Of a stretch of DNA of 64,000 bases, positions 1 to 7,498 are shown piece by piece; within the stretch, counting starts at the first letter, position 1, and every line of letters starts with the position of its first letter. The stretch spans positions 1,116,001 to 1,180,000 of the forward strand of contig NZ_CP065521.1 of NCBI RefSeq assembly GCF_018986735.1, given 5' to 3'. This DNA is from Schaalia sp. 19OD2882 (GTDB lineage Bacteria; Actinomycetota; Actinomycetes; Actinomycetales; Actinomycetaceae). Position numbers and translations under genes: made by a program. The notes under the pieces were generated by a model. It saw only the letters and a list, made by a program, of their open reading frames with translations. It made no database searches and was not told the DNA's origin.

Positions 1-575
1 GTGCGTGTCCACGGCACCTGGAACACCGTGCCCATCGACACGCGGACGCTGCGCCGGTAGAGGGGGTCGGCGCACCTGGGGCTGGCCAGGACCGCGTCCA
101 CGCCGAGCGCTGCCGCGCCCCGGAAGATCGCTCCGACATTCGTGTGGTCGACCAGGTCCTCCAGGACGACGACGCGTCGGGCTCCTGCTCCCTCACGACA
201 GCGTGCGAGCACATGGTCGACGCTGTCCAATTCGGGGCGGTGCATGGCGGCAAGCGCGCCACGGTGCAGGTGGAAGCCCGTGATCTCGCGCAGCAGGGGC
301 TCTGGGGCCACGTAGACGGGGACTTCGCCGCCGTCGTCGGCGCCGGTGGCGGCGTGGAGCAGGGGAGCCATGGTGTCCACCCAGCGGGGCGCCATCAGCA
401 GGGAACGAGGCCGGTGCCCGGCCTCGAGTGCCCGCATGATGACATTCGTCGACTCTGCCATGTAGAGGCCGCGTTCGGGTTCCAGGCGAGAGCGCAGACG
501 GACGTCCGTCATGGAGGTGTAGTCCTCCAGACGAGGGTCCTTCGACAGGGACGACTCGTCAAGGGGCACGAGCAC
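1..575 (-). CDS. TrmH/SpoU-family RNA 2'-O-methyltransferase (3' end outside window)
   Basis: Likely an S-adenosylmethionine-dependent 2'-O-ribose methyltransferase acting on rRNA or tRNA; the exact target nucleotide cannot be read from the sequence. The GTG start at 575 lies 8 nt after AAGGAG, and 191 codons are visible before the window edge. After a roughly 110-residue N-terminal substrate-binding region, the SPOUT catalytic domain begins near residue 135. It shows the Asn-containing first motif HTNVGAIFRG (residues 144-153) and the second motif RVSMGTVFQVPW (178-189). The last motif, which completes the cofactor knot, lies beyond position 1. A second in-frame GTG at 569 is a possible alternative start. 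Family assignment is firm; specificity is unknown. Confidence 0.85.
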   Translation of the reverse strand, partial: MLVPLDESSLSKDPRLEDYTSMTDVRLRSRLEPERGLYMAESTNVIMRALEAGHRPRSLLMAPRWVDTMAPLLHAATGADDGGEVPVYVAPEPLLREITGFHLHRGALAAMHRPELDSVDHVLARCREGAGARRVVVLEDLVDHTNVGAIFRGAAALGVDAVLASPRCADPLYRRSVRVSMGTVFQVPWTR

Positions 576-621
576 GGGCGGGTCTCCTTGGGCGATTACG
601 GGTTCGTCTGGTTGCGCGTGT

Positions 622-1662
622 TCAGTAGGCTGCCAGGGCCCGGTTGATGCGGCCCGGCCATGAGGGGCCCTCGTAGACGAAGGCGGTGAAGGCTTCGACA
701 AGGTCAGCTCCGGCCTCGAGCATGTCGAGGGCGTCCTCCTGGTCGCTGATGCCGCCGACGCCGATGAGAACCTGGTCGTCGTCCATGTGCCGGGCCACCA
801 GTCGGACCACCTCCAGGGCACGCTCCTTGAGGGGGCGTCCCGACAGGCCTCCCTCACCCATGTCGTGAGCGGTCGTCGTGTTGGTGGCGACAATGCCTTC
901 GAGTCCGAGCTCGCGGGCCAGTTCGGCCACGGCGACGACGTCCTCGTCAGCCAGGTCGGGCGAGATCTTCACCAAGAGGGGGATCCTGCGCGTGCAGGAC
1001 TCTTCGCAGCCCAGCCGCGCGGCCTCCAGGATGGGGCGCAGGTGGTCGACGGACTGGAGGTCCCGAAGCCCCGGAGTGTTCGGGGAGGAGACGTTGACGA
1101 CGACGAAGTCCACCCACTTGGCCAACATGCGTGCGCACATCCGGTAGTCCTCGGCCGCCAGGTGCTCGGGCGTCATCTTGTTCTTGCCGATGTTCGCGCC
1201 GACGATGGCCGCGCGCCCCTCGGGCGTGGAACGCAGAGCCTTGAGGCGCTCGGCGGCCGCTTGGGCGCCCCCGTTGTTGAAACCCATGCGGTTGCGCAGG
1301 GCGCCCGCCTCAGGAAGACGCCACAGTCTGGGCTCGTCGTTGCCGGGCTGGGGCAGGGCGGTGATGGTGCCCACCTCGACGAAGGCGAAACCCATTGCCG
1401 TCAGGCCCAGCACTGCCTGCGCGTCCTTGTCCATGCCGGCGGCCAGTCCCAGGCGTCCCGGCACGATCCGTGGGCCGATGCGGACCTGACGACCGTGGGG
1501 TTCGGGGGTGCGCGCATGCCCCAGGACGGAGCGCATGAGGCGACGAGTGGGCAGTGCGGAGCCGGCGAGCGCGATGGCGGACAGGCCGTGGTGGTGTGCG
1601 GCCTCGGGGTCGGTGTGTCGGATGAGGGTGCGGAACAGGAGCCGGTACACGAAGCCGATCAT
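622..1662 (-). CDS. pyrD: Dihydroorotate dehydrogenase (quinone), class 2
   Basis: Oxidises dihydroorotate to orotate in pyrimidine synthesis, passing electrons to quinone at the membrane. At 346 residues it has the class 2 length, with the N-terminal hydrophobic/amphipathic extension (residues 1-40) used for membrane docking. FMN and substrate motifs are visible: RMGFNNGGA (125-133), the catalytic-serine segment NVSSPNTPGLR (190-200), and a C-terminal GVGGI phosphate-binding turn. No ribosome binding site precedes the ATG. Instead TAGGCT ends 6 nt before it and overlaps the stop codon of the upstream gene at 1672, suggesting a leaderless transcript. It stands apart from other pyr genes, as is common for class 2 enzymes. 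Confidence 0.95.
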   Translation of the reverse strand: MIGFVYRLLFRTLIRHTDPEAAHHHGLSAIALAGSALPTRRLMRSVLGHARTPEPHGRQVRIGPRIVPGRLGLAAGMDKDAQAVLGLTAMGFAFVEVGTITALPQPGNDEPRLWRLPEAGALRNRMGFNNGGAQAAAERLKALRSTPEGRAAIVGANIGKNKMTPEHLAAEDYRMCARMLAKWVDFVVVNVSSPNTPGLRDLQSVDHLRPILEAARLGCEESCTRRIPLLVKISPDLADEDVVAVAELARELGLEGIVATNTTTAHDMGEGGLSGRPLKERALEVVRLVARHMDDDQVLIGVGGISDQEDALDMLEAGADLVEAFTAFVYEGPSWPGRINRALAAY

Positions 1663-1668
1663 GCGTCC

Positions 1669-1674
1669 AGCCTA
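1669..1674 (-). promoter_or_regulatory. -10 box (TAGGCT) of pyrD, leaderless arrangement
   Basis: On the minus strand TAGGCT is followed by the six bases GGACGC and then the pyrD ATG (1662-1660). Transcription from this box would start at or next to the ATG. The box overlaps the stop codon of the preceding gene. Confidence 0.55.
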
Positions 1675-2208
1675 GTCCCACCACATCCACCACCCGGGTC
1701 GGCCACTCGAGGGGAGGCGCCGCAGGTGCAGGAGCTCGTCGGGGCCGGCGACCGTGTCGGCCAGTCCCAGGCGGATGCGCAGTTCCTCCCACACCCGCTG
1801 GGTTCCCGGATGGTCGGCGGCCGTCGCGGAGTCCGCCGACTCCGTGTCGGCCACTTCGATGGCGTCGACCGTGAGGCGCTCGTCCCAGCGCGGAGGACTC
1901 ACCAGGTATCCGGAAAGGCGCACGGTGGGGTCCGCACATGCCGATCGAAGACACTGGAACAGGGTCGGTCCACTGTTCTGCCGGTCCTCCAGGGCCGATG
2001 CGGGCAGCAACTCGGCAAGACGCCGGGCGTCGTGCCCGCCCAGGTCGGCGAACCTCGCGAAGGGGGCCTCCACGTCGTGCGGGTCCAACAAGGGCAGGAT
2101 GATCCGACGGATCCGTGGGGCGCGCGTCCACCCCATGGGTGCGTGGAGGCCCTCGAACAGGCCTTCGTCATCGGCGGTCGTGGCAGTGGCATTGCTCTCG
2201 CCCTTCAT
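1672..2208 (-). CDS. Hypothetical protein, 178 aa
   Basis: I do not recognise the family. The ATG at 2208 is chosen because GAAGGAGG lies just upstream; an in-frame ATG at 2268 would add 20 residues but lacks such a site. The protein is soluble-looking, with no signal peptide or membrane segment. It has an acidic N-terminus, a central PRIRRIILPLLDPHD segment, and a tryptophan-rich end (GWWMWWD). Its stop codon overlaps the pyrD -10 box, so the two genes are probably read separately. The 177-bp gap upstream carries a three-copy CTGTGGACGG repeat. Codon use matches its neighbours and the reading frame is intact, so I regard it as a real gene of unknown role. Confidence 0.7.
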   Translation of the reverse strand: MKGESNATATTADDEGLFEGLHAPMGWTRAPRIRRIILPLLDPHDVEAPFARFADLGGHDARRLAELLPASALEDRQNSGPTLFQCLRSACADPTVRLSGYLVSPPRWDERLTVDAIEVADTESADSATAADHPGTQRVWEELRIRLGLADTVAGPDELLHLRRLPSSGRPGWWMWWD

Positions 2209-2286
2209 GGCGTCCTCCTTCGTCGCGGGATCCTCACCCCAGCGTGCGAGGAGGACACGGGCCGACACCAGAGCATGGGGGAGGAC

Positions 2287-2355
2287 CTGTGGACGGGGGT
2301 GCCCGGAAGGACGGGGACTGTGGACGGCTCCGAGCGGGGAAGAGCCTGTGGACGG
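2287..2355. repeat. Three direct copies of CTGTGGACGG, DnaA-box-like on the minus strand
   Basis: Copies lie at 2287-2296, 2318-2327 and 2346-2355, so their starts are 31 and 28 bp apart, in the gap between the DUF3043 stop (2386) and the start of the unknown gene (2208). Read on the minus strand each contains CCGTCCACA, close to the relaxed actinobacterial DnaA box (TTGTCCACA-like). Function is not shown by the sequence. Confidence 0.5.
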
Positions 2356-2385
2356 GGCCGCGGGCCGGCAGGTGGCCCCGGCGGG

Positions 2386-3012
2386 TCAGCGCTTCTTGTG
2401 GCGGACCTCCGGGAACTCGCCACGCTTGACCTGAGGGCGGGGGGAACGCCACATGCGCGCCATGATCATGCGCGAGTAGGTGTAGAACCACGTCCCGCGC
2501 GGGATCGCGTCCGCACCGAAGGCGTCGGCCAGTTTCTTCTTCAGATGCCACCACACGAGGGCGGCCTCGGCGATGGAAATGCCGAAGAACCCGTACATGA
2601 CGATGGTGACGCCCATGACGATCGTGGCCGCCATGCCGGCCTCGATCTTGAACAGGGAGACGATCATCATGGCGGCCAGGAAGAGCACCATGACCGGCAG
2701 GATGAACTCCGAGGCCGACCAGCGCGCATCGACCCAGTCGCGGACGAAACGGCGGACCGGTCCCTTGTCGCGAGCCGGCAACCATCGCTCGTCGCCTGTG
2801 ACCAGGGCCTCCTGCTCGCGACGGTAGGCCTCGTCCCGCTTGGCGCGGGCCGCTTTGCGGGCGGCCTTGCGGTCGGAGGGCACCAGTGGGCGTTGACGCG
2901 CGGCCTCGGCCTGCTTGCGGGTCGGGGTGGGACGCCCCTTGCGGCCGGACGGGTCGGGACGGGTCGGCTCGGCGGGCTGTTCGGACTCGGACTTCTTGCG
3001 GCTGAAGAACAC
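2386..3012 (-). CDS. DUF3043 membrane protein
   Basis: Conserved actinobacterial protein of unknown function. The 208 residues have a lysine/arginine-rich cytoplasmic N-terminus (residues 5-75, with repeated KAARKAARAK-type basic helices). Two membrane helices follow (about 101-120 and 126-150), then a basic tail ending in HKKR. The reading frame stays open upstream to 3540, but that part is opposite the M20 peptidase gene. The GTG at 3012 fits because a TACGAT box ends 6 nt before it and the family homologues start with the charged stretch that follows. It is divergent from the M20 dipeptidase gene. Topology and length agree with DUF3043; no biochemical role can be assigned. Confidence 0.85.
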   Translation of the reverse strand: MFFSRKKSESEQPAEPTRPDPSGRKGRPTPTRKQAEAARQRPLVPSDRKAARKAARAKRDEAYRREQEALVTGDERWLPARDKGPVRRFVRDWVDARWSASEFILPVMVLFLAAMMIVSLFKIEAGMAATIVMGVTIVMYGFFGISIAEAALVWWHLKKKLADAFGADAIPRGTWFYTYSRMIMARMWRSPRPQVKRGEFPEVRHKKR

Positions 3013-3018
3013 CCCTGC

Positions 3019-3024
3019 ATCGTA
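3019..3024 (-). promoter_or_regulatory. -10 box (TACGAT) of the DUF3043 gene, leaderless arrangement
   Basis: On the minus strand TACGAT is followed by GCAGGG and the GTG start at 3012. The six-base spacing would put the transcript 5' end at the start codon. Confidence 0.45.
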
Positions 3025-3105
3025 GTCGACTCCCACCCCGACCGATGAGGCGCCCCCGGCGCCCGGGAAGGCTCGTGCGAGCCGGGCGATGACCCGTGGG
3101 GCGGC

Positions 3106-3111
3106 TAGGCT
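3106..3111 (+). promoter_or_regulatory. -10 box (TAGGCT) of the M20 dipeptidase gene, leaderless arrangement
   Basis: TAGGCT is followed by TGGACC and the ATG at 3118. There is no purine-rich ribosome binding site between box and start codon. Confidence 0.55.
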
Positions 3112-3117
3112 TGGACC

Positions 3118-4506
3118 ATGACTGCGAAGAAGCCTGCCCCCTCCACCGCCGACCTGCGCACCCGACTCGACGCCGAGTTCCCGGCCCTCCTCGACGAACT
3201 CGGAGCCCTCGTCGCCATCCCCTCCATCTCCTCCCTGCCCCAGCACCAGGACGACCTTGCCCGCAGCGCCGAGCACGTGCGTTCCCGCTTCGAAGCCGCC
3301 GGACTGGAGGCGCGGGTCCTGTCGGAAACCACGCCCGAAGGCGTCGTCGGCAAGCCCGCGATCCTGGCCCACGGCCCCCGCATCGAGGGAGCGCCCACGG
3401 TCCTCCTCTACGCCCACCACGACGTCCAGCCGGTGGGGGACACCTCCACGTGGAGTTCGGACCCCTTCACCGCCGAGATTCGAGGCGAACGCATCTACGG
3501 GCGCGGCACCTCCGATGACGGGGCGGGCATCATCGTCCACCTGGGCGCCCTGCGCCTTCTCGGCGACGACCTGCCTGTCAATGTCGTCGTCTTCATCGAG
3601 GGCGAAGAGGAGATCGGCTCCCCCTCATTCCAGACCTTCCTGGAGCGCCACGCGGAAGAACTGTCCGCCGACGTCATCGTCGTCGCCGACTCCGACAACT
3701 GGAAGGTCGGCGAACCGGCCGTCACCGCGACCCTGCGCGGCAACTGCACCTTCACCGTGGACCTGCGTGTGGCCGACCACGCAGTCCACTCCGGCATGTT
3801 CGGCGGCCCGCTCCTGGACGCCGTCACCTGCGGCGCCCTGTTGGTCGCCTCCATGTACGACGAGGACGGGAACCTGTCTGTCGATGGCCTTGGAGGCACC
3901 GACGAGGCCGACGTCGTCTGGCCCGAGGACGAGTACCGCCAGGCAGCCGGTGTCCTGGACGGGGTCAGGCTGGCAGGCACCGGCGACCTGGCCGCCCGCG
4001 TGTGGACCAAACCCGCCCTGACCGTCATCGGTTGGGACTCGACCAGCGTGGCCGATGCCTCCAACACCTTGGCGGCCTCCACCCGGATCCGCTTCTCCCT
4101 GCGCACGGTGCCCGGGCAGGATCCGGCGGTTTCGATGGCCGCCGTCGAAGCCGCCATGCGGGAGCGCGCCCCGTGGGGATGCCGGCTGGAGTTCTCCCAG
4201 GTGGACCTGGGTCCCGCATACCAGGCCGACATGGATGCGCCGGCCACCCACCTCCTGCACGAGGTCCTCACCGAAGCCTGGGGAGTGCCCTCGGTCAACA
4301 TCGGAGTGGGTGGTTCCATCCCCTTCATCTCGCAGTTCCAGCAGACCTTCCCCGGCGCCTCCGTCGTGGTCACCGGCGTGGAGGACCCGTTGACGAATGC
4401 GCATTCCGAGGACGAGTCCCAGTCCGTGCCGGACCTGCGTTGCGCGATCCTTGCCGAGGCCCTGTACCTGGCCCGCCTGGCAGAGGCCGCAGCGGGTCGT
4501 GACTGA
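3118..4506 (+). CDS. M20-family metallodipeptidase
   Basis: Zinc-dependent peptidase of the M20/carboxypeptidase G2 superfamily, probably a cytoplasmic dipeptidase of the CNDP/PepV-like group. The 462 residues contain the metal-binding His-Asp segment YAHHDVQPVG (98-107), the bridging-Asp region GRGTSDDGAG (128-137), the catalytic glutamate segment EGEEEIGS (161-168), and the second-metal Asp region VVADSDNW (188-195). A late NAHSEDES carries the last histidine ligand. A dimerisation (lid) domain sits between about residues 205 and 360. The start follows a TAGGCT box directly, so the mRNA is probably leaderless. The next gene begins 8 nt before this stop codon, implying coupling. The substrate is not predictable. 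Confidence 0.92.
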   Translation: MTAKKPAPSTADLRTRLDAEFPALLDELGALVAIPSISSLPQHQDDLARSAEHVRSRFEAAGLEARVLSETTPEGVVGKPAILAHGPRIEGAPTVLLYAHHDVQPVGDTSTWSSDPFTAEIRGERIYGRGTSDDGAGIIVHLGALRLLGDDLPVNVVVFIEGEEEIGSPSFQTFLERHAEELSADVIVVADSDNWKVGEPAVTATLRGNCTFTVDLRVADHAVHSGMFGGPLLDAVTCGALLVASMYDEDGNLSVDGLGGTDEADVVWPEDEYRQAAGVLDGVRLAGTGDLAARVWTKPALTVIGWDSTSVADASNTLAASTRIRFSLRTVPGQDPAVSMAAVEAAMRERAPWGCRLEFSQVDLGPAYQADMDAPATHLLHEVLTEAWGVPSVNIGVGGSIPFISQFQQTFPGASVVVTGVEDPLTNAHSEDESQSVPDLRCAILAEALYLARLAEAAAGRD

Positions 4507-5491
4507 CCCGCACGTCCTGCTCGCGGGCTCGTGGAGAGCCACCGGCGCAGACACGGCGGAGGCTCTGGCCGCAGTGGCACACGGCATCCGGGAACGCAGG
4601 CCCGACACGCAGGTGAGCTCCGTCGTCCTCGGACGTGGGAAGGACTTCGCCGCCGCCCTCGACTCCTTGGGCGAGGGCGGGCCGCGTCCCGTCCTCGTGG
4701 CCGACGGGCCGACGCAGGAGGTCGGACGCGCCTTGGCTGCGGCTGCCGAGCAGGGGACCCGCGTGGTCCTCGAAGGCGGTCATCCCTCCCATCCCGACGC
4801 CGGACTCGGAATGCTCGGCGCCCTGACCGGCGCAGAACTGCCGCACGACCACAGGATCGCCCACGCACTGCCCGAGGCCCTGGTGGAGGCGCGCCGCCGC
4901 GTGGCCGGTCTCGACCTGCTCATGGCCGCCTCGACCAACCGTCCGCTGCTCGGCATGGCCTCGGTCCTGGCCGTGGACCCGGACCTGTCCGCCCGGCAGG
5001 ACCAGGACCGGGCCTTCACCAGCGCCCTCCTGGCCGGATTCGCTGCGGCGGCCCCCGCGCGGCACCTCCTTGCCCTGGCCGGCCAGGACCAGGACACCCA
5101 CCGGGTGCCCGCGCGGGCGGCCGGCAGCGGAGCAGGCGGGGGAGTGGGCGCCGTTGTCCTGGCCCTCGGGGGCCGACTCGCGCCGACCGGGGAGGTCCTG
5201 CGTGACCTTCTTGACCTGGACGCGAAGGTGAGCGGCGCAGACCTCGTCGTCGTCCTCGAACCTCGACTCGACTCGCCGCTGCTGGCCGAGGCCACCCTGG
5301 ACACGGTCAGCGCCGTGGCCGCCGCCCACGCGCTGCCCTGCGTCGCGGTGGCGACCTCCTCCTCGCTGTCACGACACGAATGCGCCCAGTGGGGACTCCA
5401 CGGCGTCCTGCTGACCCATGACGAGGGCGACGACCTCCGGGGGCTGCGCGAGGCGGGTGTGCGGCTGGCACACACGTGGCTGCCCGAGTGA
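4499..5491 (+). CDS. Glycerate-kinase-like protein with altered active-site motifs
   Basis: Remote member of the GlxK/GarK glycerate kinase family, 330 residues. The GTG start overlaps the dipeptidase stop by 8 nt, so it is translationally coupled. The glycine-rich AAGSGAGGGVGAVVLALGG segment (about residues 202-220) and the following ADLVVVLEPRLDS region line up with the C-terminal half of the family. However, the usual N-terminal DGGEG motif appears as GRGKD, and the usual TGEGRLD appears as LEPRLD. These losses make glycerate kinase activity doubtful; a pseudoenzyme or a changed substrate is possible. There is no membrane segment. Family membership rests on fold-like pattern matching, so the product name is tentative. 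Confidence 0.6.
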   Translation: MTDPHVLLAGSWRATGADTAEALAAVAHGIRERRPDTQVSSVVLGRGKDFAAALDSLGEGGPRPVLVADGPTQEVGRALAAAAEQGTRVVLEGGHPSHPDAGLGMLGALTGAELPHDHRIAHALPEALVEARRRVAGLDLLMAASTNRPLLGMASVLAVDPDLSARQDQDRAFTSALLAGFAAAAPARHLLALAGQDQDTHRVPARAAGSGAGGGVGAVVLALGGRLAPTGEVLRDLLDLDAKVSGADLVVVLEPRLDSPLLAEATLDTVSAVAAAHALPCVAVATSSSLSRHECAQWGLHGVLLTHDEGDDLRGLREAGVRLAHTWLPE

Positions 5492-5530
5492 GGCAATCCT
5501 CACCATTGGGCGCGCGCGTGGGACCCGCAA

Positions 5531-5559
5531 TGGCACTGCCGACGCCGCGGTCGTAGGCT
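5531..5559 (+). promoter_or_regulatory. Promoter of the A-type Fe-S carrier gene
   Basis: TGGCAC (5531-5536) and TAGGCT (5554-5559) are separated by 17 bp. The expected 5' leader is about 45 nt and carries AAGGAG before the ATG at 5610. Confidence 0.45.
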
Positions 5560-5609
5560 TGGACGAGCGCCCCGGGCCGTCCCGCGGGCACCGAATCCTA
5601 AGGAGCAAC

Positions 5610-5960
5610 ATGTCCGACAGCATCGGGACCGCGACCCACGAAGTCCTCCTCACCGACGGGGCAGCCGCCAAGGTCAAGAGCCTTCTCGAGCAGGAAGGAC
5701 GCGACGACCTTCGCTTGCGCGTCGCCGTCCAGCCGGGCGGATGCTCCGGTCTCATCTACCAGCTCTACTTCGACGACCGTCTGCTCGATGGTGACGCCCT
5801 TCGTGACTTCGACGGGGTCGAGGTCGTCGTCGACCGCATGTCGGTGCCCTACCTCAACGGAGCCACCATCGACTTCGCCGACTCCATCGAGCGTCAGGGC
5901 TTCACCATCGACAATCCGAATGCCGCGAACACCTGCGCCTGCGGCGACTCCTTCCACTGA
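5610..5960 (+). CDS. erpA: HesB/IscA/ErpA-type iron-sulfur cluster carrier
   Basis: A-type carrier that accepts Fe-S clusters from the scaffold system and passes them to apoproteins. The 116-residue length is typical. The three invariant cysteines are present: Cys45 in GGCSG, and Cys109 and Cys111 in CACGDSF near the C-terminus. The ATG at 5610 is preceded by AAGGAG at a normal distance; longer readings upstream overlap the glycerate-kinase-like gene and are not supported. A lipoprotein gene follows after 13 nt. Whether the best name is ErpA, IscA or simply HesB-like cannot be settled here; ErpA-like is the usual actinobacterial assignment. Confidence 0.88.
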   Translation: MSDSIGTATHEVLLTDGAAAKVKSLLEQEGRDDLRLRVAVQPGGCSGLIYQLYFDDRLLDGDALRDFDGVEVVVDRMSVPYLNGATIDFADSIERQGFTIDNPNAANTCACGDSFH

Positions 5961-5973
5961 GCCGGAGGTACAT

Positions 5974-6984
5974 GTGAACAGTCGCATCCGCTCCCTCGCC
6001 GCGGTGGCCTGCGCCGCCCTCGTCGCCGGCCTCGGCCTTGCCGCGTGCACCTCGAACCTCAACACGGGACAGTCCGGCAGCGCATCGGGTGCCGGAGCCG
6101 TCCCCGCGGACCGCCAGTGCGCCCCGCAGTCCGGAGGCCAGGCTCCCGAGGTCGACCGCTCCGGCAGCGTCAGCATTCCGAAGGTCACCGGCGCATACGG
6201 TGAAAAACCCACCATCGCCCCGGGAGCCGGTGAGACGCCCAAGGGCATCATCGCCACCACCCTGACCAAGGGCGAGGGCGCCCCCATCTGCCCCGACGAC
6301 ATCCTCACCGTCAACTACGCGGGCGTGCTGTGGGACGGCACCCCCTTCGACTCCTCCTTCGATCGCGCGGCCACCGCGACCTTCAGCCTCAACCAAGTCA
6401 TCCCGGGCTGGAAGTGGGGACTGGCGGGCCAGCGCATCGGCGACCGGGTCGAATTGGTCATCCCGGCGGAGTTCGGTTACGGCGACCAGTCACAGGGCCA
6501 GATCCCCGCAGGGTCGACCTTGGTCTTCGTCGTCGACATCATCTCCGCCTTCGACCCCTCGGACACCTCCGCCCTCGGCTCGGCCAAGCCCACCGGCGAG
6601 ACGATTCCGGGCATCGAGGTCGCCGGTGACTTGGGCAAGGAACCGAAGATCACCTTCACCGGCGATGTCGCGCCGGAGGAGAAGCTCGTGGTCCTGGCCA
6701 CCGGCACCGGAGCGAAGATCAAGGCGGGAGACACCGTCTACATGCATGGTGTGGCCGCAAGCCCCTCGCAGGCCGAGGGCGCAACCACTTGGCCCGACCA
6801 GTCGATCTCGGCCCCCGCCGAACAGTACGGTCTGGTGGACCAGACGGTCGGTTCGCGAGTGTTGCTGGTCAAGGTCGTCCAGGCCCCGCAGATGGTCGGA
6901 CAGTCCGGACCGCAGTCGGCGGTGGCGCCCCTCATCCAGGTGATCGTCTTCGACATCATCGGCGCGCAGTCGGCGGCCGGCTGA
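5974..6984 (+). CDS. FKBP-type peptidyl-prolyl isomerase lipoprotein with a second, divergent domain
   Basis: Exported lipoprotein predicted to assist folding of secreted proteins. The GTG start follows GGAGG closely. The 336 residues begin with a signal peptide and the lipobox LAAC, with Cys25 as the lipidation site. A low-complexity linker is followed by a canonical FKBP domain (about 98-195) containing DILTVNYAGVLWDG, the VIPGWKWGL pocket segment and AEFGYGD. A second region (about 215-336) repeats the FKBP layout but lacks the aromatic pocket motifs, so it is probably a non-catalytic or chaperone module. An 18-bp hairpin follows the gene. Isomerase activity for the first domain is likely; clients are unknown. 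Confidence 0.88.
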   Translation: MNSRIRSLAAVACAALVAGLGLAACTSNLNTGQSGSASGAGAVPADRQCAPQSGGQAPEVDRSGSVSIPKVTGAYGEKPTIAPGAGETPKGIIATTLTKGEGAPICPDDILTVNYAGVLWDGTPFDSSFDRAATATFSLNQVIPGWKWGLAGQRIGDRVELVIPAEFGYGDQSQGQIPAGSTLVFVVDIISAFDPSDTSALGSAKPTGETIPGIEVAGDLGKEPKITFTGDVAPEEKLVVLATGTGAKIKAGDTVYMHGVAASPSQAEGATTWPDQSISAPAEQYGLVDQTVGSRVLLVKVVQAPQMVGQSGPQSAVAPLIQVIVFDIIGAQSAAG

Positions 6985-7005
6985 GACCGCTCGACAAGGG
7001 CACAT

Positions 7006-7044
7006 GCACGTGGGCGGGCCCCCAAAGGGGGCCCGCCCACGTGC
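7006..7044 (+). terminator. Very strong hairpin terminator after the FKBP gene
   Basis: An 18-bp perfect stem (7006-7023 with 7027-7044) closes an AAA loop. No T-run follows; the next promoter's TAGAAT begins four bases after the stem. Confidence 0.75.
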
Positions 7045-7047
7045 GTC

Positions 7048-7053
7048 TAGAAT
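7048..7053 (+). promoter_or_regulatory. -10 box (TAGAAT) upstream of the receiver-like gene
   Basis: TAGAAT lies four bases beyond the terminator stem. The predicted leader is about 50 nt and carries AAGGAG before the GTG at 7109. Confidence 0.45.
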
Positions 7054-7108
7054 GTCACCACCACCTGCGGGCGTGCGCCCCCGGGAACCCAGTCCTCAAG
7101 GAGCACCT

Positions 7109-7498
7109 GTGAGCGAAGAATCCGTTGACGTCCTCGTCTTCAGCGACGACGCAGACACCCGCAAGGCCGTCATCGACGGGGTCGGGATCAAGGCCTCCAA
7201 GAATTCTCCCCGTATCACCTGGCACGAAGCCGCCACGACCTTCGGCGTCACCGAAGCGGTGGGCGCCCATGACTTCGCCCTGATCGTCATGGACGCCGAA
7301 GCGAAGAAGCACGGTGGCATGGGGATCGCCAAGGAGTTGGAGAACACGGTGGACCGCGTGCCGCCGATCATCTACCTCACCGCCCGTCAGCAGGACGAGT
7401 GGCTGGCCACTTGGGCCGGAGCCGCGGCCACCATCGCCCGCCCACTGGACCCGATGCGCCTGCAGGAGGCCGTGGCGGCCGTCCTGTCCTGCCGATGA
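7109..7498 (+). CDS. Stand-alone response-regulator receiver-like protein
   Basis: A 129-residue single-domain protein with the CheY-like pattern. It has an acidic pair SDDAD after the first strand (12-16), a potential phospho-acceptor Asp62 in LIVMDAE at the end of strand three, and a conserved Thr in YLTAR. The lysine expected in strand five is replaced: the sequence reads ARPLDP instead of a KP motif. There is no output domain and no histidine kinase nearby. The GTG start has AAGGAG upstream. Its stop overlaps the trpD start as ATGA, so both are probably made together. Phosphotransfer is uncertain; it may act as a phosphorylation-independent binding module. Confidence 0.75.
   Translation: MSEESVDVLVFSDDADTRKAVIDGVGIKASKNSPRITWHEAATTFGVTEAVGAHDFALIVMDAEAKKHGGMGIAKELENTVDRVPPIIYLTARQQDEWLATWAGAAATIARPLDPMRLQEAVAAVLSCR

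Noticed and set aside
787..3048. A 753-codon plus-strand frame opposite pyrD and its neighbours
   Set aside because: It lies antisense to three well-supported genes and has no recognisable domain; long antisense frames are expected at this GC content.
5418..5609. Longer N-terminal reading of the A-type Fe-S carrier
   Set aside because: It would overlap the preceding gene and the promoter; the ATG at 5610 has a good ribosome binding site and gives the family length.
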